Below are positions 46,198 through 54,207 of a stretch of 64,000 nt of DNA, piece by piece. A model generated the notes under the pieces. That model was not told the DNA's origin. It saw only the letters and a program-made list of their open reading frames with translations, and ran no database searches. Numbering within the stretch: the first letter of the stretch is position 1; every line of letters begins with the position of its first letter. The translations under genes were made by a program, and so were the position numbers. The stretch comes from Thermococcus nautili (GTDB lineage Archaea > Methanobacteriota_B > Thermococci > Thermococcales > Thermococcaceae): NCBI RefSeq assembly GCF_000585495.1, contig NZ_CP007264.1, positions 1,550,001 through 1,614,000 on the forward strand, given 5' to 3'.

Positions 46198-46581
46198 ATG
46201 GAGGCGGTAATCCTCGCTGGAATCGCGAGACGGGTTTTGGACGAGCTCCTGAGGAATCCATACCGAACGATAGAGCTCAGAAGCGCGAGGAACGTTTTGG
46301 CCATCGAGGAGGCGATAGACGAGGCCCTCAGGCTGTTCCTCACCTACGACCCCTTCGACGACGTCTCCACTGGAACCGAAGGTCTCCTCGCGGAGCTGAT
46401 AGAGGCCAAAGAGCTTGAGACGAGGGTTCCCTGGGAGGAGAGCGATGAGAGAGAAATCACCGTCTGCAGGGCAAAGGTGAAGCTGGTCGGCCTCGGACGG
46501 GTTGTGGAGGTCGAGAGAAGGGACGGAATCCTCGTGGCGAGGGTTAGGGAACTATTCCCACACGAGATGAGCATGGGCTAA
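46198..46581 (+). CDS. Conserved hypothetical protein next to nucS
   Basis: 127 residues. ATG 46198 has an excellent AAAGGAGGTGGT ribosome binding site that probably predates the transposon insertion just upstream. The N-terminal half is helical (LAGIARRVLDELLRNPYRTI, then VLAIEEAIDEALRLFLTY) and the C-terminal half has beta strands (VVEVERRDGILVARVREL). No cysteines apart from one, no signal peptide. Family not recognised. It converges on nucS with a four-base overlap. Confidence 0.7.
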   Translation: MEAVILAGIARRVLDELLRNPYRTIELRSARNVLAIEEAIDEALRLFLTYDPFDDVSTGTEGLLAELIEAKELETRVPWEESDEREITVCRAKVKLVGLGRVVEVERRDGILVARVRELFPHEMSMG

Positions 46582-47327
46582 AACAGCTTGAGCTGTTTTC
46601 CCCTCGATTTCCTGCCCCTCTTTGGCGGTTCGAGCTTCCTGAACTCAAGGCCCTCCTTTTCGAGCAGTTTTTTGGCGCCGGAGGTGAGCGAAGGGGCAAC
46701 TAAAATACCCCTGACGTTCTCGTGCTCCTCGCGGAGGGTTTCGACGTAGCGCTTGAGCTGGCTGACCGCATGCAAATCCGCCCTCCTGCGCTTCAACTCG
46801 AGAACGACGAGGTTTCCGTCTTTGTCAACGCCGAGAACATCAACGATGCCGTGCTTAATCGGCTTCTCTCGGTAGAGGGGCTTAAAGCCGGGCTCTATAA
46901 CCTCGGGATTCTCGAAGATGAGCTCGGCCATCTCGGCCTCGCTACCCGTCAAAGCGAGCTCCTCGTAATCCTCTGCGTGGAAGACGGTGATTAGGTAAAC
47001 TTCCTCAAGCTCGACCTCCAGCGTTTCCCTCGGCTTTCTCCTGACCGAGACGAGAACGGGCTTTTCGCGGAGCTCCAGCCTAACCACACTCCCCGGCGGT
47101 TGCCAGTTAACGGGTTCGCGCTTCTCCTTCTGGTGTATGAGGAAAGAGCCGTCGGGCTTGACGATTATCACCCTGTCGCCGGGGCCGAGCTCACTCTTTG
47201 CCCGGCCATCGTAGTGAACCCGACAGCGGGCGAAGATAGTAAGCACTCCCTCGGAGGAAACTGCCGAATCGACGAGGAGCTTTATTTCCTCTGGAGACGG
47301 GTTCTCTCTGAGCTCAACCTTGGGCAT
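46578..47327 (-). CDS. nucS: NucS/EndoMS mismatch-specific endonuclease
   Basis: 249 residues. The N-terminal beta-sandwich DNA-binding/dimerisation domain is followed by a RecB-like nuclease domain with IVDVLGVDKDGNLVVLELKR (D ... E-x-K active site). A C-terminal PCNA-interacting peptide (KQLKLF) closes the chain. It cleaves both strands at mismatches, starting mismatch repair by recombination in Thermococcales. ATG 47327 was chosen over the longer frame from 47432. A TATA (GCTTTATAAACGG on the minus strand, about 47350-47362) lies in front, so it has its own promoter here. Confidence 0.93.
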   Translation of the reverse strand: MPKVELRENPSPEEIKLLVDSAVSSEGVLTIFARCRVHYDGRAKSELGPGDRVIIVKPDGSFLIHQKEKREPVNWQPPGSVVRLELREKPVLVSVRRKPRETLEVELEEVYLITVFHAEDYEELALTGSEAEMAELIFENPEVIEPGFKPLYREKPIKHGIVDVLGVDKDGNLVVLELKRRRADLHAVSQLKRYVETLREEHENVRGILVAPSLTSGAKKLLEKEGLEFRKLEPPKRGRKSRGKQLKLF

Positions 47328-47459
47328 GGAGAAGAGTTTGAAGGGCCGTTTATAAAGCTTACAAGAAATATCACCATCTTTTAGCATCAGAAGATAAGCC
47401 CGCAGAGGAACGTCCCCAAAATGGAGAATCAAAAACGGAGGAGTGCTGAAATGGAGGAA

Positions 47460-48251
47460 CTATAGCGAGTGCAGTTGGATAAAAACCTTTACAAGCAGAG
47501 GGGCGATGGCAAGAGCAATAATCAGGAGCAGTAAGAGGCCAAGTCTTCTCCTCTTGGGCAGAATTAGAATTCCGATAATGCCATACAGAGCGTTCAGAGC
47601 AGAGAGCAACAGGAGGTTCTTGCACAGATAATTATCCGTACAAACCTTCAAAAGTGGCCGTACTACTGTGATGTTAAAGGCCCAGGGATACCCTGACATT
47701 AAACGAACAAGGACAAGAAAAGCGCCGGAGAGTAGCGAGAGCAGTAGGGCCTTCTCAAAGGAATGGGAAAGCCGTCTTCCGGTAAGGAGCTCGTAGAGTA
47801 TCAAAGCCGTCCCCAAAACAGATATCAGCATAGAAATCATTAGCAAAAGTCCAATAGAGGAAAGTACAAGATAAACGGCAACGGTAAAAATAGTCCCTTT
47901 CTTAACCCCGAATGCAAGGACTGCAGTGCTGAAAACGCCCCACATTGCAACGATGTTAAAGATGTCCCTCGTTGAATCACCGATGATTTTAGGGTCGACT
48001 TCATTTAAAACCCTTGGTAGCTCTCTGAACTCAAACCGGTATCCAGCTTTTTTCAGCAGTCTTCCAACAAAGAGAGCAACAATAACCAGAGTTATAAAAT
48101 AGGAAACCACAGTAATCAGCAACCAGGAGGTGTTGAAATTATCCCGACTAATATCGTGAGGAGGATTAATGTAAAACCACGCCCATATGAAGGCCCATAT
48201 TACCAAAGGAGCCGTTACAGCCTCTATTACCAACCTTTTTCCTGATTTCAT
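47460..48251 (-). CDS. Polytopic membrane protein, paralogue 1 of the putative archaeocin locus
   Basis: 263 residues with about six membrane segments. It shares two blocks with the genes at 48274 and 50397: a cytosolic G-R-L-L-K-K-x-G-Y segment followed by a helical stretch and a W-G motif (MWGVFSTAVLAFG), and a C-terminal NLLLLSALNALYGIIGIL followed by a basic patch and a last helix. Start ATG 48251 behind GGGGTGTTC, 22 bases after the stop of paralogue 2, so the two are cotranscribed. Possible immunity or export function; inference from context only. Confidence 0.78.
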   Translation of the reverse strand: MKSGKRLVIEAVTAPLVIWAFIWAWFYINPPHDISRDNFNTSWLLITVVSYFITLVIVALFVGRLLKKAGYRFEFRELPRVLNEVDPKIIGDSTRDIFNIVAMWGVFSTAVLAFGVKKGTIFTVAVYLVLSSIGLLLMISMLISVLGTALILYELLTGRRLSHSFEKALLLSLLSGAFLVLVRLMSGYPWAFNITVVRPLLKVCTDNYLCKNLLLLSALNALYGIIGILILPKRRRLGLLLLLIIALAIAPLLVKVFIQLHSL

Positions 48252-48273
48252 TTTGAACACCCCTTGGCGGGAT

Positions 48274-49041
48274 TTAACGTTTGAATAAGGACCAGACGAC
48301 GAAGAGCATGGCAACAGCAAGTGAAAGCAGAACAACCGTGAGGATTCTCCTCCCAACTCTGCGCGAGAGGTACAAACCAAGAAAGCCGAACAAAGTGTTC
48401 AAAACCGAGAGAACCAGGAACTTTTCGGCATTCGCAACCACGGCGTTGAATATTCCCAGGATTTCCTCTGGGTAGTTCTGGGTTGCAAGATAACGGGAGA
48501 CGACCCATATTGGAGGAATTGCGATGGTTGAGACAAGGGAGGTTTTACCGATGAACTCAAAGGCATCCTCAGCCCTCTTGTCCCTAAGGAAGTAGAAAGG
48601 AAGCGCTAAAATCCACACAATCATCGTGGCAAAAAGGGGATACCCCCCAATTAAGAGGAGAACTATGCCAACGCATGTGATTAACACTAAAGAAAAATCT
48701 TTGAACTGCAGAAGCAGGGTGCCCAAAAATCCCCAGAGAAGAAGATGATAGATGATACACCTTTGCACTTCATATAAGAGATACCCCGGCTCCCATGGTT
48801 CATTCCAATGTCCCTCCAAAATAACATGTAGTCGTTTAATATCTCTTTTAGTATAGCCATGTTTCTCAAGAATTCTACCAAGGAAAAATACAATTGAAAA
48901 TACCACGGGGATAAGAAGCACTATCATTGTAATAACCCATCCAAAAGTTATACCTCCTACCTTTACCCAAACAAATCCCCACAATGAGAAAGTGGCCACT
49001 ATCATGAGAACAATCATTATAAGTCCCTTGTTTCCCCCCAT
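48274..49041 (-). CDS. Polytopic membrane protein, paralogue 2 of the putative archaeocin locus
   Basis: 255 residues, about six membrane segments. The shared blocks are GRILEKHGYTKRDIKRLHVI, HLLLWGFLGTLLLQF and KFLVLSVLNTLFGFLGLYLS with a basic RRVGRR before the last helix. It lies 54 bases downstream of the cysteine-rich secreted protein; that gap is very AT-rich and contains TATA-like TTTATTTATC and TCTATATTTT at about 49060-49080, so it may have its own promoter. Family not recognised outside this locus. Confidence 0.78.
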   Translation of the reverse strand: MGGNKGLIMIVLMIVATFSLWGFVWVKVGGITFGWVITMIVLLIPVVFSIVFFLGRILEKHGYTKRDIKRLHVILEGHWNEPWEPGYLLYEVQRCIIYHLLLWGFLGTLLLQFKDFSLVLITCVGIVLLLIGGYPLFATMIVWILALPFYFLRDKRAEDAFEFIGKTSLVSTIAIPPIWVVSRYLATQNYPEEILGIFNAVVANAEKFLVLSVLNTLFGFLGLYLSRRVGRRILTVVLLSLAVAMLFVVWSLFKR

Positions 49042-49095
49042 AAGGCATCACCTATAACCTCTAAAAAATATAGATAAATAAATCTCTCAAATATT

Positions 49096-50187
49096 TTAAG
49101 GCAATAGAGCACTAAACGCTGCACATATTTGAGGACAGAATATTGGAGTCAGGACCGCAGCACAGCCACTAATGCATCCGGGGAAGGGTATCTTGCATAG
49201 TAACCTTCCGCATGCCCCCTCCTTTATAATGAGTTCACTACATACATACGAGCAACCTCCACTTACTCCTCCACTTATGAGTGTATTCCATCCCCAGTCG
49301 GAGCTACATAATGCAGTGCATCCTGCGGTGCAGAATGCCCCACCAAGGAAACAGGCCCATCCAAGCCACCCCCCACTAGATACCATAGCACCTAAGCATA
49401 CTATAGTAAAAGCTGATGTACAAGCCAAATCACAGAGGTGAGAGCATCCTGAATAGTCATCGATGACTATAGCATATCCCAAGTTTGTCTTTCCATTGTA
49501 CTCGGGTAGTTTAAGCCTCACCAAGTGAGATAAGTGCCTTAACTCGTAGGCACTCCTGTCCCAAATCCAGCTTGTCTCGTCGCCCCTGCGAAGCTTCATA
49601 AGAACTTTGTTCAGAGTCCAATAGTAATCAGAAAGCGTAAGGTTACCGAGCACTAGCACAGTATCCCCAACAGGAACTGCCCTGTTCTTATCATCAGGAG
49701 CAATGTTCATTCCAGTAACAAAAACCGTGTACTTTCCAGTCTTCGGGTCAGTTAGGATTTTAGTTATCAACGTAAAATTATACTGACTCCTCTCGGCCCT
49801 ATAAACAAGGTTATATATGGTGTAGTTAAAGGTGGCATTGTAAACAGTAACCTTGATGAACAACAACTGTTCATGCTTCCTTGTCATGTTGTACAGGGTA
49901 GTTATTGAAACATTAACGTGAGCGCTTGTATTAACAGCACCACAGGAACTGGCGTTCTGGCAAGCACAGGGAGAATGCGTTAGATTAGTAAGGTTTAACG
50001 TTGCATTCACCCACGTGACGTTCATCTGAAGCTTGCCCTTGTCATCGTACCAAGCAACCACAGCCCTCCTGAAGGTCACGCTGGCATTGTTAGTGCTCAT
50101 GGCCATGGCCTGCGGAGCCTCAATCAACTGCAGGCTCAATACCATGAAGACCAGAACGACTCCAAACGTCGTCTTCCTCCAGTTCAT
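49096..50187 (-). CDS. Secreted protein with a 16-cysteine hydrophobic C-terminal domain (halocin C8-like archaeocin precursor candidate)
   Basis: 363 residues. Signal peptide at about 1-29 (VVLVFMVLSLQLIEAPQAMA). Residues about 30-240 form a beta-rich domain with many sequons and a CACQNASSC cluster. From about residue 247 the chain becomes a compact, hydrophobic, Gly-rich domain with 16 cysteines in 115 residues (IDDYSGCSHLCDLACTSAF; FCTAGCTALCSSDWGW; GCISGCAAVLTPIFCPQIC). This two-part layout, a secreted N-terminal region followed by a cysteine-rich hydrophobic C-terminus, parallels the halocin C8 precursor, where the C-terminus is the antimicrobial peptide and the N-terminus gives immunity. 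Activity is inferred. Start ATG 50187 behind GGGTGGTGG. Confidence 0.8.
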   Translation of the reverse strand: MNWRKTTFGVVLVFMVLSLQLIEAPQAMAMSTNNASVTFRRAVVAWYDDKGKLQMNVTWVNATLNLTNLTHSPCACQNASSCGAVNTSAHVNVSITTLYNMTRKHEQLLFIKVTVYNATFNYTIYNLVYRAERSQYNFTLITKILTDPKTGKYTVFVTGMNIAPDDKNRAVPVGDTVLVLGNLTLSDYYWTLNKVLMKLRRGDETSWIWDRSAYELRHLSHLVRLKLPEYNGKTNLGYAIVIDDYSGCSHLCDLACTSAFTIVCLGAMVSSGGWLGWACFLGGAFCTAGCTALCSSDWGWNTLISGGVSGGCSYVCSELIIKEGACGRLLCKIPFPGCISGCAAVLTPIFCPQICAAFSALLP

Positions 50188-50228
50188 GGCCACCACCCGA
50201 CCAGTTAGTCAAGGAGAGCCGACAATCG

Positions 50229-50243
50229 CCATATATAAATTTT
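50229..50243 (-). promoter_or_regulatory. TATA box of the cysteine-rich secreted protein gene
   Basis: On the minus strand the sequence AAATTTATATATGG is a near-ideal archaeal TATA box about 45 bases upstream of ATG 50187. The expected leader is about 20 bases and contains the ribosome binding site. The gene is therefore probably transcribed independently of radA. Confidence 0.7.
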
Positions 50244-50396
50244 TCTTTTTACAAGTTAGATTCAATAACGTTTTTTTTTCGTAGGATTTTCAATTTTCAA
50301 CAGTATCAAAACGACGAGAATGAAACGAAAGAAGCCAGAGTAAAAGAGCGAACAAGAGAACACAGAAGTTCATTTCTTCAGATGCGCCTCTGAGTT

Positions 50397-51221
50397 TTAC
50401 CACTCGATTACCACCAAGACTCCAAGAAGACGAACGTCAACGAAAACACTCACGATTCCAATGACAAGCAACGCGAGGAGCAACAGCTTACCATACCGTG
50501 TACCTAGGTAACCCGTGATTCCGGATAGAACACCGAGAGTGGAAAGAAGGAACAAGCCCTTGAAAATAGGGTAATCCTCTACGAGCAAGAGCAGACCGCG
50601 AAAAGTGCCAAAATCAGAGTATCCCCCAGGAACCGAGGCGTGGAGAGCAACGAACCGCAGGACTCCAAGTAGAACAAGAAAAGCAAGAGAAACCCAGAAT
50701 ATCCACGCGAAAAGACCCATAACTTTGTTCAGTTCGCCCTTAGAGGTAAAATAAAGGAATGCAGGAATACCAACAACTAAAACGAAAAAAGGAAGCATGA
50801 GCGGAGATAAAAGAATAACCTTAGCGACAATTGAGATAACAAAAAGTGCCGATTTAACCGGACCGTAAACCAGAAAACCGGTAACGTAGACACCCCAGAA
50901 TGTAAAATGGTAATGGACACTCTCTCGAACTGCCTTCAGGAAGTTTACGTTTTCAGAGTTCTCGTCAAGGATTTCGGGGAGACGCACAATGTTCTTCTTC
51001 GAGTAGCCCCACCGCTCAAGGAGCCTCGCGAGGTTGAAGGCCAGAATGGCCGAGACTATTAGGAAAGAGGCCAGAGCAGACAACAGCCACGTGAGGTTAA
51101 AGCTTCCGAAAATCTCAGTATTATCCCCACCGAAATAAGAGAACGAAACCAACCACAGGATGGGCCAGGGGAGGAGAGAAATCAAAAGACTGTTCAGCAG
51201 GTAGCGAAAGCCCCGGCGCAT
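50397..51221 (-). CDS. Polytopic membrane protein, paralogue 3 of the putative archaeocin locus
   Basis: 274 residues with about six membrane segments. It has the same blocks as the genes at 47460 and 48274: ARLLERWGYSKKNIVRLPEI, HFTFWGVYVTGFLVYG and LFLLSTLGVLSGITGYLGTR before the last helices. ATG 51221 follows GGGGAGTCC and lies 34 bases after the radA stop, with no TATA visible between, so it is probably read from the radA promoter. The 209 bases between its stop and the next gene's start (50188-50396) are AT-rich and hold that gene's promoter. Confidence 0.8.
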   Translation of the reverse strand: MRRGFRYLLNSLLISLLPWPILWLVSFSYFGGDNTEIFGSFNLTWLLSALASFLIVSAILAFNLARLLERWGYSKKNIVRLPEILDENSENVNFLKAVRESVHYHFTFWGVYVTGFLVYGPVKSALFVISIVAKVILLSPLMLPFFVLVVGIPAFLYFTSKGELNKVMGLFAWIFWVSLAFLVLLGVLRFVALHASVPGGYSDFGTFRGLLLLVEDYPIFKGLFLLSTLGVLSGITGYLGTRYGKLLLLALLVIGIVSVFVDVRLLGVLVVIEW

Positions 51222-51255
51222 AGGACTCCCCAAAAGATTGGAAGTCAGAAAAACC

Positions 51256-52311
51256 TCAGTCCTCAACTCCCTTCTCTGTAATCCTGAAGACGGCCTCGCC
51301 CTCGGGCAGGTGCGGGCTGTCTATGAGCCTTGCGACTCGCTTTCCGGCCTTGCCCTTCCTGAGGTAGATTCTGAGCGTCGCGCTGTGGGCCAAGATGTGG
51401 CCACCGACGGGCCTCGTCGGGTCTCCGAAGAAGGCATCCGGTTTCGCCTGCACCTGGTTCGTCACGAAGACCGCTATGTCGTAGAGGTCTGCCAAGCGGT
51501 GTAAGTCGGAGAGGTGCTTCGCCAGCTTCTGCTGTCTCTCGGCGAGGGTTCCCCTTCCGACGTACTCGCTCCTGAAGTGGGCCATGAGCGAGTCAACGAC
51601 GAGGAGCTTGACAGGCCTGTCGGTTGAGGCCTTCTCCTTGATTATCTCCTCGGCCTTCTCGACGAGAAGCATCTGGTGGTTGCTGTTGAAGGCGCGCGCA
51701 ACGTAGATGTTCTTGAGCGTCTCGTCGGGGTCCAAACCGCGAGCCTCAGCTATCTGCCTTATCCTCTCGGGCCTGAAGGTGTTCTCGGTGTCAATCCATA
51801 TCACCGAACCGCCGAGGCCACCTTCCTCCGGCGGTTTCTGGACCATGACGGCAAGGGTATGCGCGAGCTGGGTCTTTCCGGAACCGAACTCACCGAAGAC
51901 CTCGGTTATGGCCTGCGTCTCTATTCCCCCTCCGAGGAGCTTGTCGAGGGCTTTGCTTCCAGTGGAAATCCTGCCTATGGTCTTCCGCTTCTCCATGTAC
52001 TCGTCGGCGCGCATGAAGGTTCCGATGTTCGCGGCTTCCCTAGCGGCCTGGATTATCTTGAGCGCGGCACCCTCGCTTATTCCAGCTATCTCCTTGAGCT
52101 CGAGCGGTGAAGCGACTGCTATAGCCTCAATACTGTCGTAGCCGGCCTCGCGAAGCTTCTCAGCGGTGGCAGGACCAACGCCAGGCAAATCTTCAAGGGT
52201 CTTGATTTCTTTTTCCTTCTTTTTTGAGGACGATGACGGTGAGCTTTCGGCTATTTCAAGCTCCTCAAACTCCTCAAGCTCTTTAACCTCTTCAACCTTC
52301 TTCTTCGCCAT
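51256..52311 (-). CDS. radA: DNA repair and recombination protein RadA
   Basis: 351 residues; archaeal Rad51/RecA orthologue forming filaments on single-stranded DNA for strand exchange. An acidic/basic N-terminal tail is followed by a helix-hairpin-helix domain ([19 protein letters not shown]), the linker [15 protein letters not shown], Walker [10 protein letters not shown] and Walker B LLVVDSL. No intein. ATG 52311 follows GGTGAG. A TATA-like AGTTATTTAACC lies at about 52350-52362 on the minus strand. nucS, which I recall as its direct neighbour in T. kodakarensis, is about 4 kb downstream here. Confidence 0.96.
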   Translation of the reverse strand: MAKKKVEEVKELEEFEELEIAESSPSSSSKKKEKEIKTLEDLPGVGPATAEKLREAGYDSIEAIAVASPLELKEIAGISEGAALKIIQAAREAANIGTFMRADEYMEKRKTIGRISTGSKALDKLLGGGIETQAITEVFGEFGSGKTQLAHTLAVMVQKPPEEGGLGGSVIWIDTENTFRPERIRQIAEARGLDPDETLKNIYVARAFNSNHQMLLVEKAEEIIKEKASTDRPVKLLVVDSLMAHFRSEYVGRGTLAERQQKLAKHLSDLHRLADLYDIAVFVTNQVQAKPDAFFGDPTRPVGGHILAHSATLRIYLRKGKAGKRVARLIDSPHLPEGEAVFRITEKGVED

Positions 52312-52492
52312 GAGACTCACCCGGAAATACCCTTAATGGGGGTAAAGTTCGGGGGTTAAATAACTTTTCCCGGAAAAATCGGGAAGACAATCTTTTAAGA
52401 CTTTCGCCCGTTTCGAAAAACGAACTTTAAAAACACTCAGATTTTACTGAAAAGCCCAGAAAAAAGAGAACTACGGAAGATAGACCATGAGC

Positions 52493-53512
52493 TCAGGATT
52501 TTCCAGTGGAAATGGAGCCCCTCAGAACTATCAGTTTAGCACCCTCGGGAATCGGTTCGTCGAGCGGAGGATTGAGAACCGGACCATCACGATAGTAACC
52601 CAGGAGAAACAGGTTCTTCGTCTCCTTGAGCTCGCGGAGGGCCTCCATGTACGGCCTGCCCCAGAAGTCCCGCCCGTCCATCACGGTGACGTCGTAGCCC
52701 TTAACCGAGCTCGTTATGTCATCTATAACGTCAACCACCTCGGGCTCGAAGACGGAACTCGCGAGGAGCCTTCCCGCCAGGCTTCTGCTCACGATGACCC
52801 TATCAGCACCGGCCCCCTTCAGGAGCTCAACGCTCTCCTCGCTCAGAACCTCGACGAGAACCTTTGCATTTGACATCCTCTTCACCATGAGGGTAACGAA
52901 GACGGCCTTTGAGTCGTCTTCGAGGGCTAAGATAACGTGGGAAGCCTTTTCAACGCGAGCCCTCTCAAGGGTCTCCCTGTTGGTGGGGTCCCCTATGAGG
53001 ACCTCTATTTCCTCTGGAAGCTCAACCTTCTTGCGCTCCTCCTCGCTGGGGAAGACCACGACAATCGGGGCCAGCCTCAGCTCACCGCGCTCAATTGCGC
53101 CGATAAGTTCGTTAACGCAGGTTGAAACGCTACTCCCCTGCCCGATTACCAGGTAGTGGTTGGTGTAGTTAACCCGGTGCATGCCCATCATCCTCCTGAG
53201 GGACGAGGAAATAAAGTTCTCGGCCAGAAGGGAAACGAGGGCAGTGAAAGTCGAGATTCCGGCCACGGAGGCAACCATTGCAACGATTCTCCCCGCCTCG
53301 GTATTTGGCGTAACGTCGCCGTAGCCTATGGTCGCCATCGTTATGACGGCCCAGTAGAAGGCTGTGAAGAAGTCAACGCCCTCGAAGTAAGCAAAAGCCG
53401 TTGCAAACGCTATTGCCAAGAGCAGAACCGCGAGGGTTATCTGGATTAACCGGTTTCTGCTCACCTTGACCCTCACGCGGAGCAGTCGCCTCACGACGGT
53501 TACGGGTAGCAT
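52493..53512 (-). CDS. Two-helix potassium channel with RCK (TrkA-N) domain
   Basis: About 339 residues. Two membrane helices flank a pore loop with the selectivity filter TMATIGYGDVTP. The cytosolic RCK domain binds nucleotide or calcium (HYLVIGQGSSVSTCVNEL; LIGDPTNRETLERARVEKA) and is followed by a TrkA-C-like region. The start is uncertain: a TATA-like CTTTTTAAGG at about 53534-53543 fits a leaderless ATG 53512, while ATG 53551 would lie upstream of that box. The last codons (RGSISTGKS) are encoded by an ORB-like sequence, and another ORB variant lies over the promoter. Confidence 0.9.
   Translation of the reverse strand: MLPVTVVRRLLRVRVKVSRNRLIQITLAVLLLAIAFATAFAYFEGVDFFTAFYWAVITMATIGYGDVTPNTEAGRIVAMVASVAGISTFTALVSLLAENFISSSLRRMMGMHRVNYTNHYLVIGQGSSVSTCVNELIGAIERGELRLAPIVVVFPSEEERKKVELPEEIEVLIGDPTNRETLERARVEKASHVILALEDDSKAVFVTLMVKRMSNAKVLVEVLSEESVELLKGAGADRVIVSRSLAGRLLASSVFEPEVVDVIDDITSSVKGYDVTVMDGRDFWGRPYMEALRELKETKNLFLLGYYRDGPVLNPPLDEPIPEGAKLIVLRGSISTGKS
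52500..52517 (+). repeat. ORB-like sequence in the 3' end of the K+ channel gene
   Basis: TTTCCAGTGGAAATGGAG matches the mini-ORB core. It encodes Ser-Ile-Ser-Thr-Gly on the minus strand at the extreme C-terminus of the channel, about 1 kb from the origin. Another core match at about 51957-51969 encodes the conserved ISTG of RadA and is probably coincidental. Confidence 0.5.
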
Positions 53513-53599
53513 GGGCTTCATTTCCACTCGAACCTTAAAAAGATGCCCCATACTCAAAACGATTCATTGATGGTCATTAAAATACTACCGGGAACAGTT

Positions 53600-53620
53600 T
53601 TTCCAGTGGAAACAAAGGTC
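53600..53620 (+). repeat. Origin recognition box (core type)
   Basis: TTTCCAGTGGAAACAAAGG matches the ORB core but lacks the G-run. It runs directly into an inverted repeat at 53617-53645 whose other side abuts the next, oppositely oriented ORB. Confidence 0.82.
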
Positions 53621-53645
53621 TTTTTCGATGCTCATCGAAAAGACC
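53617..53645. repeat. Inverted repeat joining two opposed ORBs
   Basis: GGTCTTTTTCGATG (53617-53630) and CATCGAAAAGACC (53633-53645) are complementary apart from one extra T and enclose CT. With the ORBs on either side, 53600-53671 is one large imperfect palindrome. Confidence 0.8.
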
Positions 53646-53670
53646 CCCCAGAGTTTCATTTCCACTGGAA
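53644..53670 (-). repeat. Full-length origin recognition box, left of the unwinding region
   Basis: On the minus strand TTCCAGTGGAAATGAA is followed by ACTCTGGGGGG. The core and G-run together define a full ORB, whose orientation sets the direction of Orc1/Cdc6 loading. Here the G-run points away from the AT-rich region. Confidence 0.87.
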
Positions 53671-53671
53671 C

Positions 53672-53927
53672 CCACTTTCGGAAAACGGACGGTTTTGACA
53701 GGGTAGTTAAAAGTAACGGGAATTCAGGGAGATTGTTTAAGTACGTAGCTGTTGAATCGTTCAATAAATTGTGCGAAATTTTATTATGCTGTTCAAAATT
53801 CTCGTGCATTGTCCATGTTAATTTAGTTGTTTGTTCATAGAAAGATATAAAAACCGGCACCAATAAAAAGGACGGGAGCTTTTTGTCAACTTTAAGTCGG
53901 TCTTCTATGGGAAGCTTCAAAGGCCCG
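53672..53927. other. AT-rich duplex unwinding region of oriC
   Basis: Lies between the two inverted full-length ORBs. The central part (about 53735-53860) is rich in A/T runs such as AATTTTATTATGCTG and AAGATATAAAAACC. No ORF of credible composition; short frames here are chance. This is the expected melting site. Confidence 0.7.
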
Positions 53928-53955
53928 CTCCACTGGAAACAAAACTCTGGGGGGG
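53928..53955 (+). repeat. Full-length origin recognition box, right of the unwinding region
   Basis: CTCCACTGGAAACAAA followed by ACTCTGGGGGGG. Nearly identical in its G-rich half to the ORB at 53644 and in the opposite orientation. Confidence 0.87.
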
Positions 53956-54063
53956 ATACGGACTGTTTAACTTTTCTAATTCTGCAATCGTTACTGTTTA
54001 CCTAAACTGAACTAAACTGTTCTTTAGTGTTCGTCTTTTGATAGCCATACATGTTCATTTTTC

Positions 54064-54080
54064 TTTCAGTGGAAATAACC
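54064..54080 (+). repeat. Mini-ORB variant
   Basis: TTTCAGTGGAAATAACC is a core-type repeat one base shorter than the consensus in its left arm, about 110 bases right of the full ORB. A more degenerate match (TTTCCTCTGGAAG) follows at about 54150. Confidence 0.55.
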
Positions 54081-54207
54081 AATCCTAATCTGTTTCGGGT
54101 TTCCAAATACCAAATCTCGTGCACATCTCTGTGCATTTGACTTTCCCGTTTCCTCTGGAAGGGCAAACCATTAATTCACCAACGCCCTATTTCGGTTGGT
54201 GGTTCCC

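Larger units (their letters stand above)
53514..54080. other. Chromosomal replication origin (oriC)
   Basis: A 650-base non-coding stretch upstream of cdc6 and beside the polymerase D genes, with at least four ORB-type repeats (53600, 53644, 53928, 54064) and a further variant at 53514. The two longest, at 53644-53670 and 53928-53955, both have the core plus ACTCTGGGGGG and are inverted relative to each other. They flank about 255 bases that are AT-rich, especially 53740-53860. This is the standard layout of a Pyrococcus-type origin bound by Orc1/Cdc6 and opened at the AT-rich element. Position and layout are seen; activity is by analogy. Confidence 0.88.

Noticed and set aside
51957-51970. 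ORB core match inside radA
   Set aside because: It encodes the strongly conserved ISTG of RadA, so the match is probably dictated by protein sequence.
53585-53920. 111-codon minus-strand frame across the origin
   Set aside because: Runs through ORBs and the AT-rich region, with no ribosome binding site and no protein-like features.
53600-54080. Repeats at the origin read as CRISPR-like or as transposon ends
   Set aside because: Core TTCCAGTGGAAAC with ACTCTGGGGGG and the cdc6/polD context fit origin recognition boxes; there are no regular spacers or transposase.
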